Assembly (NCBI GenBank): GCA_021792015.1
Contig: JAJYVM010000002.1
Span: 1-29,883, forward strand
From: Bacillota bacterium
GTDB lineage: Bacteria; Bacillota; Sulfobacillia; RBS10-35; JAJYVM01
DNA: 29,883 nt
Direction of reading: 5' to 3'
The notes under the pieces are model-generated. The model saw only the letters and a program-made list of their open reading frames with translations, was not told the origin of the DNA and made no database searches. Position numbers and translations under genes: made by a program. Of the stretch, positions 14,905 through 24,417 are shown one piece after another (position 1 is the first letter of the stretch; each line of letters begins with the position of its first letter).

Positions 14905-15386
14905 GCGCCCGACCCCTTCCCCCCGAATCGTTGCTGCAGGCTCGCGTACGACAGCCAGACCTCCTGCGAGGTGTGCGCCGTCCGCCCGCCACCGGACACC
15001 GGGCGGTACGCCCGGCCCAGAACCCGGCCCTGCCACCAGCTGAGGGCCCGCCGGCCCGCGCCATCCGGCAGCGGCCGCGTCTCAAAGCCCAGCCGCACCG
15101 CCCCGTCCGCCAGGGTGCTGACGCCGTAAACGGCCAGGGGTCGGCGCTCCGGCGGCATCTCGGCCAGGGCCGTGGCCAGCGTGCGCAGGTCCGCGCGCAG
15201 GTCGCGCAGGAAGGCCCAGGTCAGCTCCGCCGTGCCGGCCACCGCGTAGGCCGCGATCCGCTCGTTCCAGAAGTGGATCTCCGCCACCGGCTCGCCCCGC
15301 TCGACCCGCGTCCCGTCCCGCAACTCGACGGGGCGTCCGTGATGGGCGTGCAGCGACAGCAGGAACGTCCCGCGCGAGCCCGGCAC
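14901..15386 (-). CDS. YkoP-like protein of unknown function
   Basis: At least 161 residues, soluble, with motifs LLSLHAHHGRPVELRDGTRVERG, EIHFWNERI and a C-terminal SYASLQQRFG. This resembles the YkoP family of Bacillus, which is often found beside polysaccharide deacetylases and YkoN-type glycosyltransferases; I hold this call loosely. The first standard start codon is GTG 15386, but the homologous region seems to begin about 24 residues earlier (LRGLLSPLEVAFRAA). There the only candidate is CTG at 15458, whose TG overlaps the TGA of the deacetylase gene, as at the other junctions of this unit. The true extent may therefore be 14901-15458. No catalytic motif is recognised. Confidence 0.6.
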   Translation of the reverse strand: MPGSRGTFLLSLHAHHGRPVELRDGTRVERGEPVAEIHFWNERIAAYAVAGTAELTWAFLRDLRADLRTLATALAEMPPERRPLAVYGVSTLADGAVRLGFETRPLPDGAGRRALSWWQGRVLGRAYRPVSGGGRTAHTSQEVWLSYASLQQRFGGKGSGA

Positions 15387-15454
15387 GGGCCGGGAGCGGG
15401 TGGCGGCGCGGAAGGCGACCTCGAGGGGCGAGAGCAGGCCCCGCAGCGACGGGC

Positions 15455-16180
15455 TCAGAGCCCCGCCGCCCCCTCGCCGGAGCCGAGGTGGTCCATCCGC
15501 ACCAGATCATAACCGCGGGCCCGGAGCCCGGCCACCAGCGCCGGCAGGGCCGCCACCATCTCGGCCGAGGCCGCCTCGTCGCGGCCGCCGTCATGCAGGT
15601 CGACGATGGCGCCGGGGTGGGCCCGCGCCAGCACCGCCGCGAGGATGGCCTCCGCCCGCGCGCCGGGTGCCCAGTCCGGCGCCGCCACCGACCATAGGGC
15701 GATCCGCTGCTGGGCCTGTCGTGCCGCGACGTACGTCGCGGCATTGAATGCGCCCCATGGGGGCCGCATCCACGCGACGGGCGCACTCAGCACCTCGCGC
15801 AGGGCGGCTGCCCCGCCCGCGATCTCCCTGCGCGTTGCCTCCGGCGTCAGCAGCCACGCGTGGCGGTGGAGCATGCTGTGGTTGCCGATCAGGTGGCCCT
15901 CGTCGCGCGCGCGCCGCACCAGTTCGGGATGGCGCAGGGCCTGCTCGCCGATGCAGAAGAAGGCGGCCGGGCAGGCGGCGGCGCGCAGGATGTCCAGCGT
16001 GGCCGCCGTCAGTTGCGGATGGGGGCCGTCATCGAAGGTCAGCGCGATCCGAGGGCGGCCCGTGGCCGGCCCGCGGCGCAGGATCGCGGGATCCCACATG
16101 CGCCCCCGGGCCTGCGCGCCTGCCGTGTAGGCGGCAATGCCCGCCACAGCCGCGCCGCCCAGATACCAGCCCGCCCTCAC
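15455..16180 (-). CDS. polysaccharide deacetylase (NodB domain)
   Basis: A 241-residue carbohydrate esterase family 4 protein that would remove acetyl groups from an N-acetylated envelope sugar. One N-terminal membrane anchor (about residues 4-24) places the domain outside the cell. The NodB motifs are TFDDGPHP (motif 1), GNHSMLHRH (motif 2, metal histidines), RPPWGAFN (motif 3) and IVDLHDGG (motif 5). The start GTG 16180 overlaps the TGA of the MFS gene as GTGA, with GGGAGG about ten bases upstream. The longer reading from ATG 16195 is less likely. The substrate is not evident; the neighbours suggest glycolipid or wall polymer. Confidence 0.88.
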   Translation of the reverse strand: MRAGWYLGGAAVAGIAAYTAGAQARGRMWDPAILRRGPATGRPRIALTFDDGPHPQLTAATLDILRAAACPAAFFCIGEQALRHPELVRRARDEGHLIGNHSMLHRHAWLLTPEATRREIAGGAAALREVLSAPVAWMRPPWGAFNAATYVAARQAQQRIALWSVAAPDWAPGARAEAILAAVLARAHPGAIVDLHDGGRDEAASAEMVAALPALVAGLRARGYDLVRMDHLGSGEGAAGL

Positions 16181-17406
16181 GCCGAGTCCTCCCATCGGCT
16201 TCCGGCCGAGGCCAGGCGCTCGACCGGGATGAAGGTGTAGATCGCGGCCATGGCCACCAGCACCATGGACGATGCATCGAACGGGGCGCGGTGGCCGACC
16301 AAGGTCCAGATGGCGCCGCCGAGCGCGGGACCGAGGGCCAGGCCCAGCCCCTCGACGGTCATGAACAGGCCCATGAAGGTGGCGCGCACCTGCTCGGGCA
16401 CGGCCCCGGCCATCACCCCGTTCCAGGCGGGCAGGATCGTGGCGTAGGAGGCGCCGAGCAGGAGCACCAGGGGCAGCACGCCCATACCGTCGGCGCTGCG
16501 GCCGACGAAGTGCGCGCTGATGCCCGCCAGGGCGAAGCCGATGACCAGGAACGGGCGGAAGCCGTAGCGGTCGGCCAGGCGGCCCATCGGGAGCAGCAGG
16601 GCGACCGTGACCGCCCCGCCGGCCACCAGCAGCAGGCCAAACTGGGGCTGGGTGAGCCCCAGCTCCTCCTTGGCGAAGGGCACCAGCACCGGCACCAGGA
16701 TGCCGAGCGAGAGCGTCTGGACGAACATGCCGGGCAGCAGGGCGCGGATCCGCCAGAGGTGGCGCATGAACTGCGCCAGGGGCGCTCCGGTGCCGGCGCT
16801 GCTGCCCTGGCTGTGCTGGATTCGCTGGCTTCGCGGCAGGGTGAGCAGGCGCACGATGGCGACGATCGGCGCGATCAGGGCGACGCCGGCTGCCACGCGG
16901 AAGGCCAGCTGGTAGCCGCGGGTGATCATGAAGTTCACCAGGACGGGGCCGAGGCCCCCGCCGGCCAGCCAGGCGATGAACACGAGGCTCATCCCCGCCG
17001 CGCGCCCCTTCAGGCCGCTGGCGCGCACGCTGCCGGCGATCGCCGCCGGCCAGTTGGGCGAGGTGCCCATGCCGAAGAGCACCGCCACCAGCAGCAGCGG
17101 CCAGAAGCTGTGCACGTGCGGCAGCAGCATGGCGGCCGCGGCCGCCACGGACAGCGCGGGCGCGAGGACCACCCAGGCGCCGAAGCGGTCGATCAGCCAG
17201 CCGGACGGGCTGCGCAGCAGGCTGTCGGACAGGTACTGCGCGGAGACGATGATGCCGACCTGGGCCGTGACGATGCCGACGCGCTCGGGCAGAAACGCCG
17301 GCAGGATGGAGATGAACATGGCGCCGCGGGCGAACTCGATGCTGGCGATCGCGGTCATGTAAAGGCCCATGTGAGAGAGCGTCCTGCTCTCGGTGCGGGT
17401 GGACAT
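16177..17406 (-). CDS. MFS transporter, possibly a glycolipid flippase (LtaA-like)
   Basis: A major facilitator of about 409 residues with 12 hydrophobic segments. SGWLIDRFGAW between segments 2 and 3 is the loop motif A equivalent, and MGRLADRYGFRPF is its second-half counterpart. It starts at ATG 17406 or GTG 17409, overlapping the stop of the UgtP-like glycosyltransferase. In Staphylococcus aureus the glycolipid synthase YpfP is followed by the MFS flippase LtaA, so the pairing here suggests this protein flips the glycolipid made by its neighbour. That is inference from context. A drug or sugar exporter remains possible, since sequence alone gives only the superfamily. Confidence 0.82.
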   Translation of the reverse strand: MSTRTESRTLSHMGLYMTAIASIEFARGAMFISILPAFLPERVGIVTAQVGIIVSAQYLSDSLLRSPSGWLIDRFGAWVVLAPALSVAAAAAMLLPHVHSFWPLLLVAVLFGMGTSPNWPAAIAGSVRASGLKGRAAGMSLVFIAWLAGGGLGPVLVNFMITRGYQLAFRVAAGVALIAPIVAIVRLLTLPRSQRIQHSQGSSAGTGAPLAQFMRHLWRIRALLPGMFVQTLSLGILVPVLVPFAKEELGLTQPQFGLLLVAGGAVTVALLLPMGRLADRYGFRPFLVIGFALAGISAHFVGRSADGMGVLPLVLLLGASYATILPAWNGVMAGAVPEQVRATFMGLFMTVEGLGLALGPALGGAIWTLVGHRAPFDASSMVLVAMAAIYTFIPVERLASAGSRWEDSA

Positions 17407-18614
17407 CACGCGCCGGGCTTATGCACCGCGACGGAGTTGATGAAACGCCGGTGCCGGTTCAGCGCGGCGGCGTTCACCACGGGCCGGCGCGGTTGCGCGG
17501 CGGCGCGGTCCAAGGTGCGCAGGACCACGTCGGCGACGTCGTCGGCCGCGTTGGGTCGCCCGACCCGCGCACAGGCGGCCCGCATGCCCTCCAGGCGCGT
17601 GGCGTCGGTCAGCAATTCGCGGACGCAGCGCGCCAGTTGGTGGGCCGTCCGCACCGACCACGCGGCGCCCAGGCGGGTGAGAAACGCGGTGTTGGCCTGC
17701 TCCTGGCCCGGGATGGGCCGGTAGATGACCATGGGCAGCCGGCTGGCCAGTGCCTCCGAGGTCGTGAGCCCGCCCGCCTTGGTCACCAGCACGTGGGCCG
17801 CCTGCATGAGCGGGGCGATCTCATCCACATAGCCCAACACCCGCAGCGGCCGCTCCCGGCCGCCGAGGGCCATGCGCACGTCCTCCGCCAGCTTGCGATC
17901 GCGCCCCGTGACGAGGACGATCTGCGGGGCCTGGGGGAGGTGGAGCAGGGCCCGGCAGGCCGCCACGACGCCCGTCAGCATGCCGAAGGCGCCGCTCATG
18001 ATCAGGACCATGGGCCGGCTGGGGTCCAGGTCCAGCCGCCGCATCGTTTGCGCGCGGTCGTACCGCTCGCGGAACGCGCGCCGGATGGGGATGCCGGTGG
18101 TGTGGACCTGCTCGCGGGGGATGCCGCGACGGATGACACCCTCGGCGATCTCCTCGGCCGACACGCAGTACTCGTCGGTGTGGGGATGGATCCACTGGCT
18201 GTGGATCGTGTTGTCGGTGACCACGCTGACGGTCGGCACGTCGACGGCGCCGCGGCCCACGAGCTCGGAGATGACGCCCGCCTGGGTCGGGAAGGTGCAG
18301 ACGACGACGCGCGGCTGACGATCATCGAGGACACGCAGGAGCCGGCGCCGGCCGAGGCTGTTCAGGTAACGCTGAAACCCGGAGCGCGGGCCGATGCGGC
18401 TCGTGCCGTGATAGAACCACGCGAAGGCCTGTGGCGCATACTTCACCGAGAGCACGTAGGCTGACTGGGTGACCCGGTTGAACGCCGGGCTGACCAGGTC
18501 GACGTAGTCGGTCGTGGAGACGGAGATGTCGGGGCGCCTGCCGCGCAGGGCCTCTTCGATTGCCCGGGCGGCCTGGCGGTGACCGCCGCCGTAGCTCGCC
18601 ATGAGGATCAGCAC
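17406..18614 (-). CDS. MGDG synthase/UgtP-like diacylglycerol glycosyltransferase
   Basis: A GT28-type glycosyltransferase of about 402 residues, likely adding glucose or galactose to diacylglycerol at the inner membrane face. The N-terminal MGDG-synthase domain begins with VLILMASYGGGHRQAARAI (glycine loop at about residues 9-12) and has VCTFPTQAGVISEL and SVVTDNTIHSQWIHP. The nucleotide-sugar domain holds LIMSGAFGMLTG, LGYVDEIAPLMQAAH, TKAGGLTTSEAL and YRPIPGQEQANTAFL. GTG 18614 is the first standard start in the frame but trims the family by two or three residues, so the real start may be non-standard. It is the first gene of the minus-strand envelope unit and overlaps the MFS gene. Confidence 0.87.
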   Translation of the reverse strand: MLILMASYGGGHRQAARAIEEALRGRRPDISVSTTDYVDLVSPAFNRVTQSAYVLSVKYAPQAFAWFYHGTSRIGPRSGFQRYLNSLGRRRLLRVLDDRQPRVVVCTFPTQAGVISELVGRGAVDVPTVSVVTDNTIHSQWIHPHTDEYCVSAEEIAEGVIRRGIPREQVHTTGIPIRRAFRERYDRAQTMRRLDLDPSRPMVLIMSGAFGMLTGVVAACRALLHLPQAPQIVLVTGRDRKLAEDVRMALGGRERPLRVLGYVDEIAPLMQAAHVLVTKAGGLTTSEALASRLPMVIYRPIPGQEQANTAFLTRLGAAWSVRTAHQLARCVRELLTDATRLEGMRAACARVGRPNAADDVADVVLRTLDRAAAQPRRPVVNAAALNRHRRFINSVAVHKPGA

Positions 18615-18939
18615 ATCGCAGCCGGAGGACGTCCAGTTTGCCTCCCGCGCCTTAGCATACGACTTTTCCAGGCCCCGGAGGCATCGAGGCCGGAGGCTGC
18701 CCACGAAGGCGCCACGCGCACGGGGGCTGGAGGGCGCCCTGGGTGGGCTGGGCCTGGCGAAGGCCGCCCGCGCCCGGACCGGAGGCGCGGGCGCCGGAGG
18801 CCGCCTCCCCCAAGAGGCAGGGCATGGACGCCAGGGGCCGCCCGCGCGGCCCGCGTCGAGCGCGCCACCCGGCCTCGGCCCGGCTCCGGCAGGTGGCGCC
18901 GCCGCACCGTGCGAACCATCCAGCCGGGAGGGGTGCCCG
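18615..18939. other. 325-base divergent intergenic region
   Basis: It separates the minus-strand glycosyltransferase unit from plus-strand ltaE. On the minus strand TATGCT (18659-18654) within a locally AT-rich patch is a candidate -10, but no good -35 is visible. GGGAGG follows on the same strand, about 26 bases before GTG 18614. The remainder, 18721-18920, is extremely GC-rich, and I see no promoter for ltaE, repeat or RNA in it. Confidence 0.35.
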
Positions 18940-19958
<1,019 letters not shown>

Positions 19959-19962
<4 letters not shown>

Positions 19963-21158
19963 AGCAGTCCTCGCTCTTCGACTCCGCCGAGCCGCTGGCG
20001 TCGCGGATGCGGCCCCGCACGCTGGACGAGGTCGTGGGGCAGGCCCACCTGATCGGCCCGGGTCGCGTGCTGCGGGTGGCGGTGGAGACCCGCCGCCTGC
20101 CCTCGCTGATCCTCTGGGGCCCGCCCGGAACCGGCAAGACGACGCTGGCCCGCATCCTGGCGGAGGCCGTCGGCGCCAGCTGGCACCAGCTCTCCGCCGT
20201 CAGTTCCGGTGTGGCCGACCTGCGCGCGGTCGTGCGGTCGGCCACCGGGCCGACGGTGCTCTTCATCGACGAGCTTCACCGCTGGAGCAAGAGCCAGCAG
20301 GACGCCGTGCTGCCCGACGTCGAGAGCGGGCGCATCACCCTGATCGGGGCGACCACGGAGAACCCAAGCTTCGAGATCATCGCGGCGCTGCTGTCGCGCT
20401 GCCGGCTCTTCCACCTGGAGCCGCTCACCCCGGACCAGATCCGCGTGCTCCTGGACCGCGCGCTGGCGAACCGCGACCGCGGGCTGGCGGCCGAGGCGGA
20501 TCCCGACGCGCTGGACAACCTTGCGCGGATGGCGGGCGGCGACGCGCGCGTGGCGCTCACCGCCCTGGAGCTGGCGGCCGCCGGCGGGCACCGGATCACG
20601 GCATCCGACGTGGCGGAGGCGCTGCAGCAGCGGACGCTGCTCTACGACAAAGCCGGCGAGCAGCACTACGACCTCGCCTCGGCCCTGATCAAGTCGATCC
20701 GCTCGTCCGATCCCGACGCCGGCATCTACTGGCTCTGCCGCATGCTCGAGGCGGGGGAGGACCCCGACTTCGTGGCGCGCCGCCTCGTCATCCTGGCCGC
20801 GGAGGACGTGGGGCTCGCCGATCCGCAGGCGCTGCCCCTGGCCGTGGCGGCCCAGCAGGCGGCCCACTTCGTCGGCATGCCCGAGGCGGTGCTGCCGCTG
20901 GCGGAGGCGGCCCTGTACCTGGCCACGGCCAAAAAGAGCAACGCGGCCATGCGCGCGTACGGCGCCGCGCGGGAGGAGGTCGCGGCCTCCGGCGCGCTGC
21001 CCGTGCCGCTGCACCTGCGCAACGCCGTCACGGGCCTGATGCGGGCCATGGGGTACGGGCAGGGATACATCTACGCGCACGAGGACGCGGCCGGCGCGCG
21101 GCGGCAGCTGCACCTGCCGGAGGCACTGGCGCAAAGGCGCTTCTTTGACCCATCGTGA
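19959..21158 (+). CDS. rarA: replication-associated recombination protein RarA (MgsA)
   Basis: An AAA+ ATPase of 399 residues that acts at stalled replication forks. The Walker A motif GPPGTGKT is at 54-61, Walker B LFIDE at 101-105 followed by LHRWSKSQQDA, and sensor 1 ATTENPSF at 131-138. The C-terminal half holds the tetramerisation region with SALIKSIRSSDPDAGIYWL, RRLVILAAEDVGLADP and the ending typical of the family. The ATG overlaps the ltaE stop by four bases. Its place after aspS and before the Rrf2 regulator agrees with Bacillus yrvN, although ltaE and an MFS gene have been inserted on either side here. Confidence 0.95.
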
Positions 21159-21163
21159 TGCTA

Positions 21164-21192
21164 TTGTTCGGTGAGGCGAAGTTGGATATCGT
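21164..21192 (+). promoter_or_regulatory. weak promoter candidate before the MFS_3 gene
   Basis: TTGTTC at 21164-21169 and TATCGT at 21187-21192 are 17 bases apart. Each box is only a partial match, and the predicted start lies within a few bases of ATG 21204, so read-through from rarA is at least as likely. Confidence 0.25.
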
Positions 21193-21203
21193 GGGGCAGA
21201 GTG

Positions 21204-22517
21204 ATGGGGGCGATCCGCGTGTCCCGCGCCGTCTCCGACCCCGCGGCCCCGCGGCCTGAGCCGCCCGCGCAGCCGCCGCCCAGGGGCGGCTTCTTCCACA
21301 AGACCTTCCATTCGCTGGAGAACCCCGACTACCGGCTGCTCTGGGTCGGCTTCATCGGCGGCTGGATGGCGATGCAGATGCAGCAGGTGGCCCGCGGCTA
21401 CCTGGCCTACGAGCTGACGGGCTCCGCCTTCTGGCTGGGCATGGTCACGCTCGCCATGGGCCTGCCCCGCATCGTGCTGTCGCCCCTCGGCGGCGTCCTC
21501 GCCGACCGCTACCCCAAGCGGACCATCATGTTCTGGAGCAACGCGTTCATGGCCCTGACGGCCATGGCGCTGGCCTTCCTCGTCTGGCGCCACGACATCA
21601 CGATCTGGTGGCTGCTGATCCTCGGCTTCATGCAGGGCATCGGCTTCTCCATCAACACGCCGGTGCGCCAGGCCCTGATCCCGGTCACGGTGGGCAACGA
21701 CCAGGAGATGGCGAACGCCATCGCCCTGAACAACGCCGGCGTCAACGTCACACGCCTCGTCGGCCCGTCGGTGGCCGGCGTGCTGATCGCCATCCCGCTC
21801 TTCGGCCTGACGGGCGTCTTCTTCATCATCGGGCTCTGCTACATCTACGTGATGTTCACGGTGCTGCGCTTCCGCGTCGTGGGCAACCCGGAGGGCGCCA
21901 CGGGCAAGAAGATGAGCCAGGACTTCGCCAGCGGCTTCACCTACCTGTTCCGCTCGCCGGCGCTGCTGGCCCTCATGGGGCTCGGCTTCGTGCCGCTGGC
22001 CATCGGCCTGCCCTACCAGAACCTGATGCCGGTCTTCGCCCTCAGCACCCTGAACGTGGGCGCCACGGGCCTCGGCATCCTGCTGACGATCGTCGGGGTC
22101 GGGGGCCTGGCCGGGAGCCTCACCATCGCCCACGAGAGCGACCGCGGCGGCAAGGCCGCCCTCCAGGGCATCCTGGGCGTGGGCTTCGGGCTCTCGCTGG
22201 TCGGTTTCACGGTGTCGGCCGCCGGCCACTTCCTGCCCGGCGTCATCGTGGCCCTGCTGATCGTCGGCTTCTGCGGCGACTCGTACATGGCCCTCAACAG
22301 CACCATGGTCATGCAGCAGACGGAGCGCGCGATGTACGGCCGGGTGATGGGCGCGTACATGGTGCTGCAATCGGTGCGCCAGATCAGCGTCGTGCCGATC
22401 GGCGCCCTGGCCGACGACATCGGCGCGCCGCTGACGATCGGCCTGGCGGGCGCCGTCACGGCCGCGTTCGTGTTCGCGGTGGCCCGCTTCTACCCGAAAT
22501 ACCGGGAGATCGGTTGA
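21204..22517 (+). CDS. MFS_3 family exporter
   Basis: A transporter of about 437 residues of the MFS_3 group (EntS-like and effector-protein exporters). A proline-rich N-terminal stretch of about 30 residues precedes the first membrane segment (YRLLWVGFIGGWMAMQMQQ). Motif A is GGVLADRYPKRTIMF, and SINTPVRQALIPV and NNAGVNVTRLVGPSVAG are typical of the group. The second half ends with GALADDIGAPLTIGLAGA. ATG 21204 is chosen; GTG 21171 and GTG 21201 are also in frame. It follows rarA by 45 bases and ends at a strong hairpin. The cargo is unknown. Confidence 0.85.
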   Translation: MGAIRVSRAVSDPAAPRPEPPAQPPPRGGFFHKTFHSLENPDYRLLWVGFIGGWMAMQMQQVARGYLAYELTGSAFWLGMVTLAMGLPRIVLSPLGGVLADRYPKRTIMFWSNAFMALTAMALAFLVWRHDITIWWLLILGFMQGIGFSINTPVRQALIPVTVGNDQEMANAIALNNAGVNVTRLVGPSVAGVLIAIPLFGLTGVFFIIGLCYIYVMFTVLRFRVVGNPEGATGKKMSQDFASGFTYLFRSPALLALMGLGFVPLAIGLPYQNLMPVFALSTLNVGATGLGILLTIVGVGGLAGSLTIAHESDRGGKAALQGILGVGFGLSLVGFTVSAAGHFLPGVIVALLIVGFCGDSYMALNSTMVMQQTERAMYGRVMGAYMVLQSVRQISVVPIGALADDIGAPLTIGLAGAVTAAFVFAVARFYPKYREIG

Positions 22518-22523
22518 TTCGCG

Positions 22524-22551
22524 CGCGCCGTGCGTTGCGCACGGCGCGTTT
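22524..22551 (+). terminator. intrinsic terminator after the ltaE-rarA-MFS unit
   Basis: CGCGCCGTGCG 22524-22534 pairs perfectly with CGCACGGCGCG 22538-22548 around a 3-base loop, followed by TTT. It begins seven bases after the stop codon. Confidence 0.78.
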
Positions 22552-22696
22552 CCCGCCCGCCCGCGGCCGCGGTGGCGGACGTTGCAGGGATCGACGCGAT
22601 CAGGCCGCCGGCCGGCCGGGCTGTCGCGCGCAGGCGCCGGCAATCGGCGGGGCGAGGCGGCCCCCCACGCGCGACGCGCACGCGCACGCTGGCCGT

Positions 22697-22725
22697 TTGA
22701 CAATTCCCTGCGTCCGCGATACATT
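22697..22725 (+). promoter_or_regulatory. consensus sigma-A promoter of the Rrf2-iscS-mnmA unit
   Basis: TTGACA at 22697-22702 and TACATT at 22720-22725 are 17 bases apart, one of the best promoters in the window. Transcription would start near 22732. Confidence 0.85.
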
Positions 22726-22756
22726 GATGGCAATCACAGGCGAAGACAGGGAATTG
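22701..22756. promoter_or_regulatory. perfect 10-bp inverted repeat flanking the Rrf2 promoter, likely operator
   Basis: CAATTCCCTG at 22701-22710 and CAGGGAATTG at 22747-22756 are exact reverse complements 36 bases apart. The left arm overlaps the end of the -35 box and lies upstream of the likely transcription start, so a simple RNA hairpin cannot use both arms. The right arm ends within the ribosome binding region. Between them ATTG-ATGG-CAAT (22723-22734) is a smaller palindrome at the start point. Autoregulation by the Rrf2 protein is the natural reading. Confidence 0.6.
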
Positions 22757-22769
22757 GGAGGGCCCGCGC

Positions 22770-23225
22770 GTGTATATCTCGACCAAGGGCCGCTACGGCA
22801 CCAAGGCGCTGTTCGAGTTGGCGCAGCACCAGGGCGCCGGGCCGGTGGCCCTGCGCGAGATCGCGGAGAAGCAGGGTCTCTCCGAGCACTATCTGGAGCA
22901 GCTGGTGGCGCCGCTGCGCAAGGCGGGCCTCGTCAACAGCGTGCGCGGGGCGCAGGGCGGCTACATGCTGGCCCGCGACCCGGGCGAGATCACGGTCGGC
23001 GACATCCTGCGCGTCCTCGAGGGCCCCGTGTCGCCGACGGAGTGCGCCCTGGAGACGTTCGAGCTGCCGGGCAAGTGCTGCCTGAACCCGGAGACCTGTC
23101 CGGACCGCGACGTCTGGATCAAGGTGCGCAAATCGATCGAGGAGGTCGTCGACAACATCACGCTGGCCGACCTCGTCGAGGAGAGCCGCCGCCACACCGA
23201 CAAGCAGCTGATGTACTACATTTAG
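22770..23225 (+). CDS. Rrf2 family transcriptional regulator (CymR/IscR-like)
   Basis: A 151-residue winged-helix repressor. The opening YISTKGRYGTKALFELA, the recognition region LSEHYLEQLVAPLRKAGLVNSVRGAQGGYMLAR and the dimer helix at the C-terminus are typical. Cysteines at 92, 103, 104 and 110 lie where IscR-type proteins hold an Fe-S cluster; the C-terminal DLVEESRR is also family-like. Its partner gene is a cysteine desulfurase 10 bases downstream, as in Bacillus cymR-iscS. It could therefore sense Fe-S status or, like CymR, cysteine supply. The GTG start has GGGAGGG at 22756-22762. A 10-bp inverted repeat around its own promoter suggests self-control. Confidence 0.92.
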   Translation: MYISTKGRYGTKALFELAQHQGAGPVALREIAEKQGLSEHYLEQLVAPLRKAGLVNSVRGAQGGYMLARDPGEITVGDILRVLEGPVSPTECALETFELPGKCCLNPETCPDRDVWIKVRKSIEEVVDNITLADLVEESRRHTDKQLMYYI

Positions 23226-23235
23226 GAGACTCGGT

Positions 23236-24345
23236 ATGCGCCGAATCTACTGCGACCACGCCGCGACCACGCCCATCCACCCGGACGTGGTCGCGGCCAT
23301 GCTCACCGCCCCATGGGGCAACCCGTCGAGCCTGCACGCCGAGGGGCGGGCGGCCCGCGCCGCAGTCGAGGCCGCCCGGCGCGAGGTGGCCGCCCTCATC
23401 GGCGCCCGGCCCGAGGAGATCATCTTCACGAGCGGCGGCACGGAGGCCGACAACCTGGCCATCGCCGGGGCCGGCGGCGGCCGGCACGTCATCTGCTCCG
23501 CGGTGGAGCACCACGCCGTGCTGGACGCCTGCCGGGCGGACGGCGAGGTCACCGCGGTGCCGGTCGACGGACGCGGCCGCGTCGACCCGGACGATGTGCG
23601 GCGCGCCCTCCGGCCTGACACGGCCCTTGTGAGCATCATGCTGGGCAACAACGAGGTCGCCACCCTGCAGCCCGTGGCCGAGATCGCGGCCATCTGCCGC
23701 GAGGCGGGTGTCCGCTGCCACAGCGACGCCGTCCAGGCGGCCGGCAAGGTGCAGCTCGACGTCGGCGCTCTCGGCGTCGACCTGCTGACGCTCTCGGCGC
23801 ACAAGATTTACGGGCCCAAGGGCGTGGGGGCCCTCTACGTGCGGAGCGGGGTGGAGATGGACCCCATGGTGCACGGCGGTGGCCAGGAGCGGCGCTGGCG
23901 GCCGGGCACCGAGAACGTGCCGGGCATCGTGGGCTTTGGCCGGGCGGCGGCTTTGGCGCGGGCGGAGCTGCCGGCCCGGGCGGCCCACCTGCGGGCCATG
24001 GCCGAGCGGCTGGCGGCGCAGGTCGACTGCGGCCAGCCGACCGGGGATCCGGCGCAGCGCCTGCCGGGCATCGCCAGCTACGTGTTCGCGGATGTGGACG
24101 GGCAGGCCCTGCTGGCCGCCCTGGACCTGTCCGGCGTGGCCGCCGCCAGCGGGTCCGCCTGCACATCCGGGGCGCCGGAGCCCTCGCACGTGCTCCTGGC
24201 CATGGGCCTGCCGCCCGATCTGGCGCTGACCTCGGTGCGCCTGTCCTTGGGCCGCGACACGACGGCGGAGGACGTCGATGAGGTCGCCGCGATCCTGCGG
24301 GCCACGGTGGCGCGGTTGCGCGGCAAGCGGGCGGTGCGGGCCTGA
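23236..24345 (+). CDS. iscS: cysteine desulfurase (NifS/IscS class)
   Basis: A PLP enzyme that takes sulfur from cysteine as a persulfide for Fe-S clusters and tRNA thiolation, 369 residues. It opens with IYCDHAATTP and carries FTSGGTEADN at 64-73, the PLP lysine in SAHKIYGPKG (K190) and the catalytic cysteine in ASGSACTSGAPEPSHVL (C309). The loop after the cysteine is short, as in class I enzymes of Bacillota. ATG 23236 has AGGAG just upstream, overlapping the previous stop. The next gene, mnmA, is a sulfur acceptor, so it probably serves as the dedicated donor for tRNA 2-thiolation as well as for clusters. Confidence 0.95.
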   Translation: MRRIYCDHAATTPIHPDVVAAMLTAPWGNPSSLHAEGRAARAAVEAARREVAALIGARPEEIIFTSGGTEADNLAIAGAGGGRHVICSAVEHHAVLDACRADGEVTAVPVDGRGRVDPDDVRRALRPDTALVSIMLGNNEVATLQPVAEIAAICREAGVRCHSDAVQAAGKVQLDVGALGVDLLTLSAHKIYGPKGVGALYVRSGVEMDPMVHGGGQERRWRPGTENVPGIVGFGRAAALARAELPARAAHLRAMAERLAAQVDCGQPTGDPAQRLPGIASYVFADVDGQALLAALDLSGVAAASGSACTSGAPEPSHVLLAMGLPPDLALTSVRLSLGRDTTAEDVDEVAAILRATVARLRGKRAVRA

Positions 24346-24417
24346 GCCCGCACAGGCGTGCGCCGGCCCCGCCGAACCGGTATCCTGGCTTGTAGCCAAA
24401 GGGGGGCGCGTGGAACC

